DNA of 64,000 nucleotides, taken from positions 69,829,899-69,893,898 of the forward strand of contig CM075857.1 in the NCBI GenBank assembly GCA_037975125.1. Reading direction: 5' to 3'. This DNA is from Latrodectus hesperus. Taxonomy: Eukaryota; Arthropoda; Arachnida; Araneae; Theridiidae. Below the pieces are notes generated by a model that was not told the origin of the DNA, did no database searches, and saw only the letters and a program-made list of their open reading frames with translations. Numbering within the stretch: the first letter of the stretch is position 1; every line of letters begins with the position of its first letter. A program made the translations under genes and the position numbers. This document shows positions 1 to 13,100 of the stretch, in pieces.

Positions 1-2779
1 AAATAGTTTACATTTCCAAATTATTTCTTGCAAAACTTAATTGTAAATTCCTTGTGTTCAATGCCATTTTTCTAAATTTTTATATAAAATATTTTAAAAA
101 TTATTTAAATAATTTTTAATATATTGTAAAATATTTATTTATTTTCCCAAAATATTTCAAATAACTAACTAAGACACTGCAATTTATTTAAATTATTAAA
201 TAATTTTAATAATAATGCGAATATATCCTGTTATCTTTTTTCTGATACGATCATTTTAAAATTGTGAAGGAAAAATTTCTATTTTCACAATATGATAATT
301 AATTATTTTTAATTATTCTGTTATAAATGTAATTATAATAGAATACTTGGAAGTTAAAAAATTATAAAAAATGTGTATAGTTCTATATAATATTCAGTTT
401 GTGATGTTTTTCATTTTGTCTCCAACTTTAAATAAAAATTTTCTCACAACTCATTTCGTTTTTTAATTTACTCAATGAGTTATTCATAGTTATAGGACGA
501 ATATAATTTTAATTTAAATTGGGTACACAAAACATATAATTATAATAAATATATTGAGGAAACATTTGTCCAAAGAAAATAAATATTCACTGAAAAAAAT
601 AAAAAAATATGATTATTGCATTATGTTAAATTTGTGTGATATATTGACAATGAAAAATATACAGGAAACTACATAACCTTAAATTGTACTAAACCAGACA
701 AATTGGCAATATTTTTAAAAGAATAATCTTTTTAGCTTTTAATTTATTTTCAATACATTGTTTAATAACTACTTTATAACTACAGTATTTGTTATGAAAT
801 AATAAAGCAATTGTGTATGTCATACTTACATAAGCTTTTAAGGATACTCTATCTAACTTTTTATAAATTTATCCAACTATTATAGTCATTGCAACGATGA
901 TAATCCAACTTTTTATAAATCAAATAACAATATAATTTTCAAAAGCTTCTCAAATGAACATTAGAAAAAATTTTTTATATTTTATAGCTTATTTATATTG
1001 CATTAAAATTTGCTACATTCTATCAGCAATTTTTATATAAATAAAAATTTCTGATGATTCAAAAAAGGCTTTATAGAATCGTTTTAAAATATTACTTTGT
1101 AGAAATTTCATTAGACAATGTAAAACTATATAACTGTCTTATAAATATGAGAATAAAATAGATAATTTTATAAAAAATCTCTTTAAAATATTTAAAAATA
1201 TTATAAAAAGATCATAAATATTTTTCATCGTAATAAATAATATTATATCAACTCAGTTACTTAACAAAACTTATAAGTACTTACACAATATATCACTACT
1301 ATGATAAAACTTATATCAACTAAGTGATAGTTACAGGGAAGCCTGCTGGAGCAACAACAACAAATGGCCCATAAGACAAATTTAAACAAGTTTAATTTTT
1401 ACGAATATCTTAAACTTAAATGAAGAGGACAATAAAAAAAATCAAATATAATTTTAAATGTAAAAACTGTAAGATATCTTCCATTTTAAAATTTTATGGA
1501 TAACAATTTGAAAGAAATATCTTATGAAAGAAATGTGTATAAACTGCTTGTGTAACATTTATTTTGAAGTTTTGTCGTAGATTCGAATATATTTTGAATG
1601 AAATGAAAAGCGAAATCAAAATGTGAATTAAAGTAAAAATAGAAAGCATTGTATGCTCCAAAATTGTTTCTTACAGTATCTATAAATCAAAAATATTTAA
1701 TTTAGCAATATATAAAAGTAGCTTATTGTGTTTTTTTGTTTTCCTTTTATCTTGTTTAACATTTATTGCATATGCTATGAAATAATTTTTTTCAGAAATA
1801 AAAACAGCCTCTTATCAACGTTAATTAATAGAATTATTTAAAATCATTTAAAAATTATAGATATTTAAGATAATAAAATACTAATTAATGCACAGTTTCA
1901 CATATATAATCAGGTCTTAGTCAAATATTTAAAAAAATTGAGAAGATACTTAATTATTTAAAGAACAAATATCTATGCCTATTACTTAGATATTTAAATA
2001 AATTGTAAGCAAATCTTTTAAAATTTAATATACGTTATATTAAGAAAAATATAAGTAGTAAAATATAATCATAATTTAGTTAGTTTTATGAAAAATTATT
2101 GATAGTTTTAATATTATTGATACTAATGAAATATTTGAGTTTTCACTTACATATTAATATTGAATATATAATAAAATTACACGATTGCGAAAAAATCAAA
2201 ATGTGTTTGTACGTGATAATTTCTCAATAGCGTTTTACGGTAAATAAAACCTAAAATCTGGATTGATTCAAAATTTAGAAACTTATTAAGCAAAATAATT
2301 TTGAAAGTAAAGCAGATTAAAATGAAATATATCATAAATTTTATTAATATGCAATGGATGAAAACAAAGGAAGAAAATTTAATGAAATGAAAAAATTAAA
2401 AACAAAGAACCTCGAAATAATAGAGAAAGGTACTTAAAAATTTTATTAACTTATTACTGTATGAGTTAAAATATAGTGTACTTGTTTGTAGCTCTATTAA
2501 TAAGGTAATTACTGAGGACAAATAGAAAATGAAAAGTTTTATAAAAGTTTTTTCTACATGGTAAGAATTTTTAATAATCTAATGATCTATAAGGTTATAA
2601 TAATTAATAGTCCTCAGTGCTAGTAACTGAAGTTAGTATACACAAAGTTTGGAAAAATATAAAGCAGAGATAATATTTATGTGTAAAATTCCTGAAATTT
2701 GAAGAGGATAAATTAATACACACACGTTATGAATTATATTAAGTTATAATTGCGATAACGGTATCTCTGGTTTAAATTA
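1..2779. other. A+T-rich non-coding stretch, no gene seen
   Basis: Runs of A and T with stop codons in all frames. I see no conserved protein motif. The only distinctive piece is a short CAA-repeat tail near 1338-1364, listed separately. The stretch ends exactly at the TA dinucleotide (2778-2779) preceding the terminal repeat of the first Tc1-like element. Confidence 0.7.
1338..1364 (+). repeat. Possible 3' tail of a short retroposon, (CAA)n
   Basis: A G+C-richer 15-20 bp piece (gaagcctgctggag) runs directly into CAACAACAACAAA. Retroposons at 9.3 kb and 55.4 kb in this window end with the same kind of tail. No target-site duplication was found, so this may be a severely truncated copy or chance. 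Confidence 0.3.
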
Positions 2780-4194
2780 CACTGGCCTCCAAAAGTAAGG
2801 AACAACCGGTTTTTTGTGCCTAATTTGCAAATGAATGAATGTAGAAACATCAAATTTGGATGACATGTGCACAAAACAGGTATTTATTGACTGCAACGCA
2901 GAAGTTTACAATAGAAAAAGCAAAAAGGATTTACAACAAAAAAATGCAATCTCGCTGGAAAAGTCTATCCTTGGAAAAAAGAATAATCATAGTTTTATGT
3001 GGTAAAAAGTAATAGAAGCATAACAAAAATGAGTTTTATTAAGGGGCATGCCCATCCCTAGCTTGCATGCATTGGCGGCATCGACTTTCCATGCTGTCAA
3101 TTAAGTTGTCGGTTACCGAAAGGGGAAGCAAAGACCAGACACGGAGTAAGTTTTGTTTCAGCTCTCTTAAGACCTTGGAGGAGGATTTAAAGCAGCAACC
3201 TGTGTACCAAGATATTCCCACACATGTTCTATTGGATTCAGATCTGGAAATCGATTTGGCCATTCTATTCGCTCCAAACCAAGATCCTCAAGATATTAGT
3301 CAACAATTACAGCTCGATGAACTCGTGCGTTATCATCGATCAGAATGAAATCATTGCCAATTGCACCGGCATATGGGCAGACATATGGATCAAGGAACTC
3401 ATCCCTATATATCACGCCAGTCACAGTTCCTCCCTGGAACACATGCAGGTCAGTGTGACCACCGACTGAGATCCCAGCCCAAACCATCATTCCACCGATG
3501 CGATAACTGTCTCTTTACCCAATGTTGCATTGGTGGTATCTGATGTTTTGTTTTCTCCAAATCAGAAGACGTCCTGAATCACTCTCCAATGTGAATCTGG
3601 ACTCGTCTGTAAGGAGTACAGAAGCCACTTGCTGTCTGGTCCAGGAAACGTGTTCTCTTGCTCAAGATAAGCGAGCCCATCTTTGTCGTCCAGTGAAGGG
3701 TACACACACAATTTTTCGCCTTGCATAGACCTGCATTTTGAAGACGACTTCGTACCGTACTAGTGGATATTCTTCTTTCCGATGCTACAGAGAGGTCTGC
3801 AACAAGTTGTGGAACAGAAATTCTTCATCTTCTTCGGACCGAAAGAGCTATAAAACAGTCTTCTGCAGGTGTTTTGACTCGTGATCGGCCTGGAAAATGT
3901 CTTCTGGATACAGAAGCTTCAGTTTGATATTGATTCTAGAGACGGTGGACCCCACTGTGAGACACATTAAGGCGTCTAGCAGGATCAGCCTGTGATAACC
4001 CCATTTCCATCCATCTGACCACCCACCACCTTAACGAATCGGGCAAACGGCTTCTCTCAGACATTACGGGATTCCACTGCCTATTGCCAAGGAAACTGCT
4101 AACAAAAGTTGTAAATCAACAAAAGTTACACGCGTAATTACGAAAGGATTATATTTGCATATTTTTCTCTCACTCATATATAGCTATTCTTAAC
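2780..4194 (-). mobile_element. Tc1-like DNA transposon, first copy, upstream end missing
   Basis: The left end begins cactggcctccaaaagtaag immediately after a TA dinucleotide, as expected for a Tc1/mariner terminal repeat. Its interior encodes a broken transposase on the minus strand. The matching inverted repeat is not found upstream of the transposase start. Only about 130 bp separates that start from the second Tc1-like element at 4197, so the upstream terminus has been deleted or has diverged beyond recognition. The element is therefore immobile. Boundaries are firm on the left and approximate on the right. Confidence 0.8.
3039..4064 (-). pseudogene. Tc1-like DD34E transposase, broken copy
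   Basis: Transposases of this family bind the terminal repeats and cut and paste the element at TA sites. From an ATG at 4064 (MSERSRLPDSLRWW...) the minus strand shows a helix-turn-helix-like start with LSQADPARRLNVSHSGVHRL. Next come the first catalytic Asp in a DESRFTLESDSGRL block, MMVWAGISVGGHTDLHVF, the second Asp in IDDNARVHRAVIVD, and Glu in LNPIEHVWEYL. The spacing between the last two acidic residues is 34, so the family is DD34E. The frame ends near LIDSMESRCRQCMQ. Total length (about 340 codons) is normal. It is dead: there are in-frame stops (after SGVHRL, after HQCNIG, after AVIVD) and a frameshift near 3175. Plus-strand open frames here are antisense shadows. Confidence 0.85.
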
Positions 4195-4196
4195 TA

Positions 4197-4224
4197 CACT
4201 ACTGGCTAATAAAATTGTTACACC
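4197..4224 (+). repeat. Left terminal inverted repeat of the 945-bp Tc1-like element
   Basis: These 28 bp match the reverse complement of 5114-5141 at 24 of 28 positions. The shared inner core is taaaattg followed by tacacc. Confidence 0.9.
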
Positions 4225-4315
4225 AAGAAGAAATGCAAATAACAGAACGATATTTATAGTGGAAAGAACAAGTGATTAGATTTACAGGAAATTAGGATGT
4301 ATAGATCTTGAGAAA

Positions 4316-4909
4316 TCAGTACCCAGAGCAGCCACCTCTGGCTGCAATAACAGCATTTATCCGCCTAGGCGATATCCAATGCAAGCTGGCAATGCGCGTT
4401 CTCCATGATGCCTCCAAACACGGATGCGGCCATCTTGGTCCTGTATACAGAACCGAGATTCATCTGTAAAGATGACGTGATGCCATTCCCGCGTCCAGGT
4501 TCGTCGCTGATCACACCATTGAAGGCGCTCTTGTCTGTGACGCAGCGTCAATGGTAGCCGAAGACATGGTCGCCGTGCAGACAATCCATGCTGCTGCAAA
4601 CGTCGTTGAACTGTTCGAACAGAAACTTGTTGTCTTGCAAATGACTCCATTTCTCGACTCAGGGTTCGTGACGTGGCTGTACGATCCCTTGTGACCATGC
4701 GGATAAGATGTCTGTCTTCTCTGCTGTTAATGATGGGGGTCCCTGAGATCCTACATGACGTTCCATATTCTGCTAACAGTCATGGGGTCTCGACCGACGC
4801 GAGCAGCAATATTGCGGTACGATAAACCGCAATCCCGGTAGGCTATAATCCTTCCTCGATCAAAGTCAGACACGTGCTGATAGGCATTTCTTTTTCTTAC
4901 ACTAGGCAT
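4316..4909 (-). pseudogene. Tc1-like transposase with central deletion
   Basis: The ATG at 4909 opens a paired-like helix-turn-helix domain: a VSDFDRGRIIAYRDCGLSYR region, then NIAARVGRDPMTVSRIWN. After RIWN a short deletion shifts the frame. The second DNA-binding part (NSREDRHLIRM, then QVSVRTVQRRLQQHGLSARR) continues in the new frame to the first catalytic Asp in VIFTDESRFCIQDQDGRI. Shortly after ERALPACI the sequence jumps, in another frame, to the family's C-terminal end PRRINAVIAARGGCSGY and its stop at 4316-4318. Roughly 190 codons, including the second Asp and the Glu of the DDE triad, are missing. About 198 codons' worth remains, against about 340 in the family. No active enzyme is possible. 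Confidence 0.88.
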
Positions 4910-5113
4910 TACAACAACTTTTTTTTCCGAAAACAACGTTGAAACGGAAATTGAATATGAGAAAACTGCTGTCAAATCTCTGGTTTTATGCACATTGTAG
5001 ATGTCGTTACTGTCACCTGCTTTGTATGAATGCGCTGAAAATCTAATCATTTGCATATCACAGCAAGTTCTACCTGTCATGCAAATTTCACGTGTGTGGA
5101 GTGCCGCTTTCCT

Positions 5114-5141
5114 GGTGTAGCAATTTTAATGGCCACTAGTG
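5114..5141 (-). repeat. Right terminal inverted repeat of the 945-bp Tc1-like element
   Basis: Inverted partner of 4197-4224 (24 of 28 identical), followed by the TA target dinucleotide at 5142-5143. On the minus strand it is the transposase-upstream end. Confidence 0.9.
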
Positions 5142-5143
5142 TA

Positions 5144-8100
5144 TATAAAAAAGTGATAGCTACCGTTTTTGCATAAAGTTCGTTTTTATCATTTATATAA
5201 ACTATAAATTGTTTTGTTAGTGTCATTTTTTATGGTTAACTTCGAAAAAGATGTTCCTTAAACAATGTAAAAAAAAAGTAAGCATCAAGCAAAGTCCTCA
5301 AAGAGGGGTAGTGACTTAATACAATAGTGCTTATGAAGTGTTGACAAACATTAACTTTATTTATTTCTTTGAAAATATAATTCATAAGTCTGACATGAAT
5401 TTCAGTATTTGTTAATATCCTCTTAAAAAGTCAATTCTCTTGAATGGTTCTTGCACCATATACTGATTTTTAAAAAGCCAGAGATGATTAATTGATATTA
5501 AGCAATCGAAATGTTTTTTGTTTTCAAGGAAGTTCATTTTTCATAATTTTTATAATAAACATGCTTTTAAGTAAATACTAACAGCACTTATAAAAATAGA
5601 TTTATTGAATAAACTTTTAAAGTACCTAAATAAATCATTCAAAACCCCCAAAACATTATTTTTAGTTACCATAAAGAAAATACGATTCTCTCTATAGCAG
5701 ATTTATATAATAGTTTTTATTTACCAACAATTTAAAAATAAAAAACTTGTAAAACTATCTGATGAGAATGAAGTATCCATTATATTTAATAATTATAATA
5801 ATTCCATTTTGCGCAAAAGAACTTTAAAAACAATTTATTTGAATGTTTGCTTAATTACTTTGAATATTCAAAATAATTAAACGAAAAATTTTCTGTGGTC
5901 TAAAAATTTTTGAAAAACTTTTTTAGAACAAAATTTTATGACAACATAATATTAATAGAATGAAAATATCAATAAACGGACAAATAAATTGTTTAACAAA
6001 TTCCTACTTAAAACATCCCGTTTTGAGTAAATTTGTTCTAACCTATTATCATTATTTTGTTGAAACTATTAATTGATTTTAATAATTAGTATTTCATTTT
6101 AAACTGATAAATTATTTCTATCATATTTTACAACAGGTGAAACTAATAAAATATCAAAACTGCAGGCAATGCCTATAAGTGAGCGCATAATTTTATTTAG
6201 CTCATTTATCATAAAATGTTTTATCTCTATCCGTACAAATATTTAATTGCTTAATAAAATAAAGGAATTATTGTCAGAAATATCATTGCTTCTGCATTGA
6301 ACTAATTTTGGCATCTATAAATAAAAATGAATTATCGAGTAATTAAAAATGGTAAATCTTAAAATATTTATCCTACGGTGACTCACAAATGAATAATAAA
6401 TTATCCATGATTTGTAATTTTCTGTAAATTATCTTATTTGTTTATTTTAAAGCTTTTCAGTAAATAAATGTTATTTTAATTATAATGTGCCTAATAATTA
6501 TAGTTTAATAGCAAATAGCCTCATACAGCCAAAGGTTTGAAAACGTCATTAATTGTGAGAGGATTTCAGGGTAAATGACAATTGTGAGTCATTTTTACGC
6601 CTTAGTTTTAAAGGAAAGGAAATATTTTTCAAATGAAGAGTATAGATTTAAAAGCAGACAAATACCCTAAAGGCATTTTAGAATTAAGTAATAACAATAC
6701 TTTTTAATTCAGGTATTTCAGCTCCTACATTAGATTAAACACAAACGAATATGTTTTATTAAATTTTAAAGTTAAGGCTGTGATATTAATAAAATATTTT
6801 TTACCTTTTAAAGAATTAGATAAAGAAGTAAAAAGCAAAAAATCTGTTTCACAAAACAGCATTAGAAATACAAAAAAAAGGGAAAACAATGTGAAATGTA
6901 AATTCCTAATAAAATAACTTGAGTAAAATAACATAACACAAATTTATGGAAGTGAATTACGATTTTTTGCATTATTTCTGATATTCAGAAGTTATGTTAC
7001 GAAACATTTCAGCTTTTTATTTCAGGTTTAGCTAATTTTACTTTAAAAGCAATAATCTGAATGAAATTTTAAGCTAAATTACACGTTTCACGTATTTTTT
7101 GACAAATTATTTGTGCATTTCATATATTCTTAAACTGGAAATTTATGCAGATCTTCTAACTGAGTATTTCACTAAAATGTTATGAAAATTGTAAGCTATG
7201 TAACTATTATGCTTTTCAAAAAAATTTATTATATTTAAGTATTGTCGGAGATACATCACTTTCTGTATTTTAAAATTTTCAAGCATTCTGTAAAAAGGAT
7301 GGTAATATAGTATATTTTAATACAGGGAAATAAAGAATGTGTTTAAGTTTAAATTTATTTCATATATTCTCAAATGAAAAATATGCGGATTTTTGCAGGA
7401 GATAAGACTGGGGAAAAACTGAATTGGATTTCATTTTAGTAAAAAATCTTTTAAAATTTTAACAAATAGTTTCCCTTATTTAAAATTACAGCAAAAAGTT
7501 CTTTCAATTTTTCTTAGAATTATTTATAAAATATTTCATAGAATTTTGTGAAGCAATATCTAGAAATGAATGATTGTGTAACACAAATTGTAAATTTGAA
7601 TTTTAAAAATATATGGTGAAAACATAAAATTTATCAAAATTGAAATGATTATGTAGATAATGAAATAAATCATCTAACGAATTTAAAAGAAGTTCTTGAA
7701 TTATATTTGAAAAATGGAATGTATTCATAATTTTTTGAAATAGATAAATTTGTTTATTATTGAAAAAAGGATTTAAAAATGCGTTTTGAGTAAATTTATC
7801 TTAAAACACAGCAAATAGAAATATAGATATGAGTAATTAAGAAAATCTACTTCATGCATTACTAATATTTATTTTAATTATATTGTGTAAATTTCGCAAT
7901 TTGTTCTTAGAAAATTTAAATGCGAGCATCTTTATAAATATTTATCAAATTATTTAAAAGATTAAGCATTTTCTTCAATGTAACAATTTTTACAGCAAAT
8001 TCAGATTTATCAGAAAAGGAATATATAAAATCTTTCTCAGTAAAATGTTTGTAAATCAAAAAATAAATGTAAAATTAAATACATTTGTTACTTCACACTG

Positions 8101-9038
8101 CATCAGTAAATTAAAAATCTTTCACTAGAATCTGTAATATTAAGATTTTAGAATTATTTTTTATTTATGAAAATTCGATTGGTAATTGTTGGATGATTGA
8201 ACTGAGAAATCGTAGCTAATTTTTATAATGAATTATTTCAAATGAAATTCCTTTTTTATAATTGAAGCTTAATCATGTTCACATAATCTAGGTATATTAA
8301 GTTAACATTTTTTTGATATAGTAGAATTTAATTGAAATTCGTATGAGATATGATTTTATATTAATAAACAATCTCCTACAAAATTGGAAATAATCTGAAC
8401 ATTTGATATCAATTTCGATTTCATGTTTAGCCTTATTAAATTTGCTTCTGTAAAAATATTTTATTTGTACAGAAATCTCACAAAATATAACATTCTAGCT
8501 GAAATAATAACAATAATTCTGAATCAAATTTTACTTTAATAGAATAAAATGTTAATTGACAACTCAATCAATAACTTAAAATCAAATTTAATTCATACAA
8601 ATATAACTTAAATCCAATTTAAACCCTGTTATACAGTTACTCATTGAATGTTGCAATAGACAATGTTTGACATTTTGTTCAACAATTCGTTCTTTTAAAC
8701 ACCACTTAGGTGTTTTTGTTTTTCTTATGGTTTGGAATCCTTTTTAAAATCTAGCTTTCAGTCTAAAGGCCCTTTTGAATCAAAAATGGCCTTTGAGTCC
8801 CAAATAAAGCAAAAATAAGCCTTAACTGCAAAAAGTCAAAAAAATTAAAAACAAAATATATATGAAAACCGAGTAAATAACAAATACTTTTAAATAATTA
8901 ATCAACGATACAAATGGATAGTCACAACACAAATCATTGGGTTAGTTTTAATGTATTTTCTTTTTGAGATGAATTTCATTGAATTCAATATGATCATTTC
9001 ATTTTGATTGAAATCTTTGTCATTATCTTCTATTATTT
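5144..9038. other. A+T-rich non-coding stretch
   Basis: No gene, transposase motif or long repeat recognised. The longest open frame (69 codons on the minus strand around 6.8 kb) is low-complexity Phe/Leu/Ser, typical of chance frames in this composition. A small 7-bp-arm hairpin (aaacacc/ggtgttt) lies near 8698. Confidence 0.65.
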
Positions 9039-9048
9039 AAATAATACA

Positions 9049-9326
9049 AAGCCGCCCAACTTATTTAGTAATCAGCATGACTAACTGCTGATAGGGAGGT
9101 CCTGGGTTCTAATCCTGGTTCGGGCATGGATGTACTTTCTCTCTCTATCTTGTCTTTGTCTTTTTCTTGTATTAATGAGTTCTGAATGGTTGCCTTCCCT
9201 ATAAACGGGTGACTATGGAATGTGTGTACTGAAGAAGTTGGATTCCAAACTTAAATATGGTTCAGTTGGAAATATGGTGCAGCGTACCTCATAATGTCAG
9301 CCTAGCTAGTACACAACAACAGCAAC
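9049..9326 (+). mobile_element. tRNA-derived SINE-like retroposon
   Basis: A G+C-richer island of about 278 bp. Near its 5' end it carries GGTTCTAATCC (9105-9115), a good RNA polymerase III B-box. Flanking bases pair as a T-stem (ctggg/cctgg with G-T pairs). Upstream, tcagca (9072-9077) pairs with tgctga (9086-9091) like an anticodon stem, but with an 8-nt loop. A 3' body with a pyrimidine tract follows, and the unit ends in acaacaacagcaac. It is flanked by aaataataca (9039-9048) and aaataatgca (9327-9336), a 9/10 target-site duplication that indicates retroposition. The A-box/D-arm side is poor, so this is a SINE head, not a working tRNA gene. Confidence 0.8.
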
Positions 9327-9913
9327 AAATAATGCAGAAACATGCTGTTTTTAATTCATACTCAATTCATATGATCATAATAAATGAAATTGTTATTGAA
9401 GAATATACTGCTATCTTATCATTCTACTAAGATAATAAGAGAGGTAGTATTTTATCTTCATAAAATTATGATATTTAAAAAAAGAGAAAAAAATATTATT
9501 ATAACATATTTTACATTCTTTATTAAATATTTGCTTATTTTTAAATATTTCTTGATATTTCTTGAATATTTTATAAAATAATGTAGATTAAAAAATTTTT
9601 TTCAAGTTATAAATTAAATAACTTCGAAGTTGAATATCATTATTTTGAAGAATTTTGAAGAATATCATTATTTTTAATCTTATATTTAGGTGTGAAGCTA
9701 TAATATACATCTCAGTTTAATTAAAGTAGATAACAATTCTTGCTTATTTATGTCACTCTAATGAAACAATTATAATTTTAAGCTAAATGATAAGTTAATT
9801 AAGAAAAATGTTTGTGCATATAATATACTATTTTTTTATAAAAATTATACTAGCATAAAAGCAACTCGTAACAAACATGACTTACAAACATTCACTCTAA
9901 TATAGATGACTTA

Positions 9914-9974
9914 TTATCTTAGTGTCATTGCCTATGTGAACCCAACAAATTTCAGAACAATGACGCTAAGATAA
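9914..9974. repeat. Inverted repeat, 17-bp arms
   Basis: Arm ttatcttagtgtcattg (9914-9930) matches the reverse complement of 9958-9974 at 16 of 17 positions, around a 27-bp spacer. Confidence 0.85.
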
Positions 9975-9976
9975 TT

Positions 9977-10107
9977 CTAAAGTTAGTATCTATTTCAAGG
10001 AATAAAATCTCTAAGTTCTTCGGTGTATCAACGGTATCAAATTAGTTAATGTGAATGTCATGCTAATGAGGTTTCAAAAATAGACTTTATTTGATACCAA
10101 ACTTTAG
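9977..10107. repeat. Possible small MITE-like unit, 131 bp
   Basis: ctaaagttagtatc at the left end and gataccaaactttag at the right end are imperfect inverted copies. A second inner inverted pair, ggtatcaaat/atttgatacc, lies inside. No clear target duplication flanks the unit, so classification as a transposon relic is tentative. Confidence 0.35.
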
Positions 10108-13100
10108 TCTTACAATTTTGTGCTCAATAGATAATGGCGACACATCAAGGACATATATTAAACATTTTTTTCCCAATAAGCTGTTTCCAATTAACAATAA
10201 GTGTTGTTAATTCAGAGCAAAATTTCAAATTATTTTATTGAAGTTCATAATAAAATTCAAGTTAGAATTTATGTCTTAGAGCTTGGTAGTATCAATATTA
10301 AAATGTTTAAAACTAATAGATAAAATTCAATTACTAGAGTTTAAATTGGTCTTATGAGTTTTAGTTTCAGTTGTTTTAAGCTACTAAATACTACGATTAT
10401 CAAGATAATGACTATTAATGTCTACGCGTCTAATTTTTTAGCTTGCTATTGAAGAGCAAGATATACAGGAGAAGCTAATATACATTTTTCATATCTAAAA
10501 ATATATTTCTACTTAACATCATACATAACAATGTATTATTACCTAACGACATACCAAACAATATTGTTTAATTGAAAGTTTAAAAGAGTTTACATTTGTT
10601 TTTAAAATTAAGCATTTATTAAATTTTGAATTCTATCATTGCAAAACATATAGACATAAGCTAAAAGGAAAAAAAAAACATCAATGGATAAAAAACAATA
10701 TTTTAACAGTGTTTTCATTTTAAACTGTAAAAACCAACTATTAATGAAACCATTTAAAAGCAAAAACATTGAAGTGAGACTTTTCATAAAAAAATTACAC
10801 TCTTTTTCAAAGTTGAATTTTTCGCGTTTTCAATTATTATTATTTCATCAACTCTTAAAATGTCAACATTAACACTCATGATAAGCATTTTTCAGTGAGA
10901 TTGATTGATATAGTTACAATAAAATTGTAAAATATGATAATTTAGAAAACATATTTAGAGAAATACCATAAAATTTGAAATAATGCTTAAGATACTTAAA
11001 AATAATGTAATTTTAAGACTTATAATTATTAGTGATGCCAAGAAAGCTATATGTGCATAATTTTACTTTAAATATATAAAATATTTTCTAATTGCAAATA
11101 ATTTAATTGAAGAATTGGAAAAAAGTATTAAGTTCTCTTTGCTTGTACTGCATAAAGTTTGAACTTCTATTGCTGAGAATCAAATAATATCTTAAATGAA
11201 ATTTGAAACGTCATTTCCATAAGTATAAAAATTGTATAATTAATACACCCTATTTAAAAAAAAACACACTCCTGACTTGTGTACTAATTTAAAATAATCT
11301 TTTTGTCTACCTGTAATCAATATTAATCACTTTTATAAGAAATTCTGTACACTTAAATATTCAATCGTTTCAGAACATTATAAATGAAACAGGAAGAGCA
11401 AATTTAATAAATAACTTTTAAAAATCTTTATAATTAGTTTAAAAAATTTTGGTTAAGTAGTTAAAAAAATACAAAATATTCACATTAAGTAATAACAGTT
11501 ATTAAACACTGACATATTAATCAAACAACATGAAAAAATTAATTTACTTTTTGCTTGATTTGAAGAAATATGAAAGAAGGAGATATCAAGAATGAGAGAT
11601 TTTTTTAAATGGGTAATGTTGGATACTTTTGTGTAGAAATTAAGTTTAAATAAATTGCTTAACAATAGTTTGTATTTTTAAAGAAGCCTTTTAAAAAGGA
11701 ATCAGCAAAATTGATGTGCATTATTCTTTACAAACTGTCAATTATTGGACAAAAACTACGTAAATAAACTTCTGATGCAAACAAAATTTGCAATTACCCA
11801 TTTCTTCACTTCTAAGGAACAAATATTTTACTGAAATTGCTGTAACAGGCTTTTGGTGTTTTTTGTTACACTTATAGAGTTTAAAAAATTGATATTATGG
11901 ATTTAAAATCATTTTAAGAAAATATTATGATTGTATTGATAATTAAAATAAACAGTACCTATTTTCGACAAACACGTTAAAAAATATTGCAAAAGCCAAA
12001 ATGGAAAGAAATTGTTTAAAATTGTATTAATTTTTATGATATATGTGATGAGAGAAACATAATAATGCCATGAGCATAATTATCAGAGCTCAAATTTATA
12101 ATTAACTACAAAAAGCAAATATATTTTACTTTTGATGTGCTTTTATTCATCATAAATTATGCTAATTCTCGTAATCTAATTCTGGTAGATAATAACTTCA
12201 TTACGATGTCAATCAAAATATTGCAGCTCAGAAATATAAATATCGAAATGGTTTGACATTTTAAAGACAAAAACACAAAAATATTTTTATTTGCATAATA
12301 AAAAATTAATACTGTATTGAATGGGATAATTTTCAAAGTTTATATTGCTATTCATAAAAAATATACATATAATAAGCCAAAATCTGATTTACTATTTCAT
12401 TTTGATAAATTAAGTACATTCTGTTTACAAATTTAATGCTTAATTTTACAATAAATGCTTTTATACAATAACTTATTTGTTTCAAACATAAATTAAAATT
12501 TATTCGACTTATTTAAAAAATTCTAAATGAACTAACCATTAACATTAAATTAAAAATTATCTTTGCAAATTATTCTATTCATCATTAAAATTAAAGACTA
12601 ACTTTGTTCTTATTAAAATAAGAGAAAACCTTTCTTTAAACTAATAATATCTGTACTCTACTTTATTAATTTTAAGAGGAGGCAAAAGTAAAATTCTTTT
12701 ATTATAGGTAAATTTGTTTTATTATTATTTTTTTAAAGGAATTAGAATGAAAAATCTCTTTGTTCCACATTAACATACTACAAAAGAATAATAGCGTGCA
12801 CATGGGCATGTAGTTGAAAAAATATAGAAAAAGATAAGAAAGTATGACATAAGATAGTAGTTTTTACACCTTATGTGAAGGAAAGAAGTTATTAAAAGAA
12901 TTTTCATGGTATAACTGTTATGTTAAAAAAATTGAATGTACAGCCTTTAAAAAAACAATAAAAATATTTAATTAAAAGATGCTTTGTATATTTTTGATAT
13001 GTCGAAGAATATTAATTTAAAATATAAGAGTTAAAAGATGAATTAAAAATATAAAAGTAAGGGAATAGATATCTATCCAAGATAATTTCAAATATTACAT

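Larger units (their letters stand above)
4197..5141 (-). mobile_element. Tc1-like transposon, 945-bp internally deleted copy
   Basis: Both ends are present: cactactggctaataaaatt at 4197 and its inverted counterpart ending at 5141. A TA dinucleotide lies outside each end (4195-4196 and 5142-5143), the target duplication typical of Tc1/mariner elements. Autonomous relatives are about 1.6 kb. This copy lost the middle of its transposase, so it could move only with transposase supplied from elsewhere, and its terminal repeats have also drifted. It sits directly against the first Tc1-like element with both transposases in the same direction. Confidence 0.9.

Noticed and set aside
3067..3728. Several plus-strand open frames of 60-93 codons.
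   Set aside because: They are antisense to the minus-strand transposase pseudogene, whose motifs explain the DNA.
9060..9130. Possible functional tRNA gene.
   Set aside because: The D-arm and acceptor stem are not supported and the anticodon-like loop has 8 nt. The flank duplication and 3' tail show a SINE.
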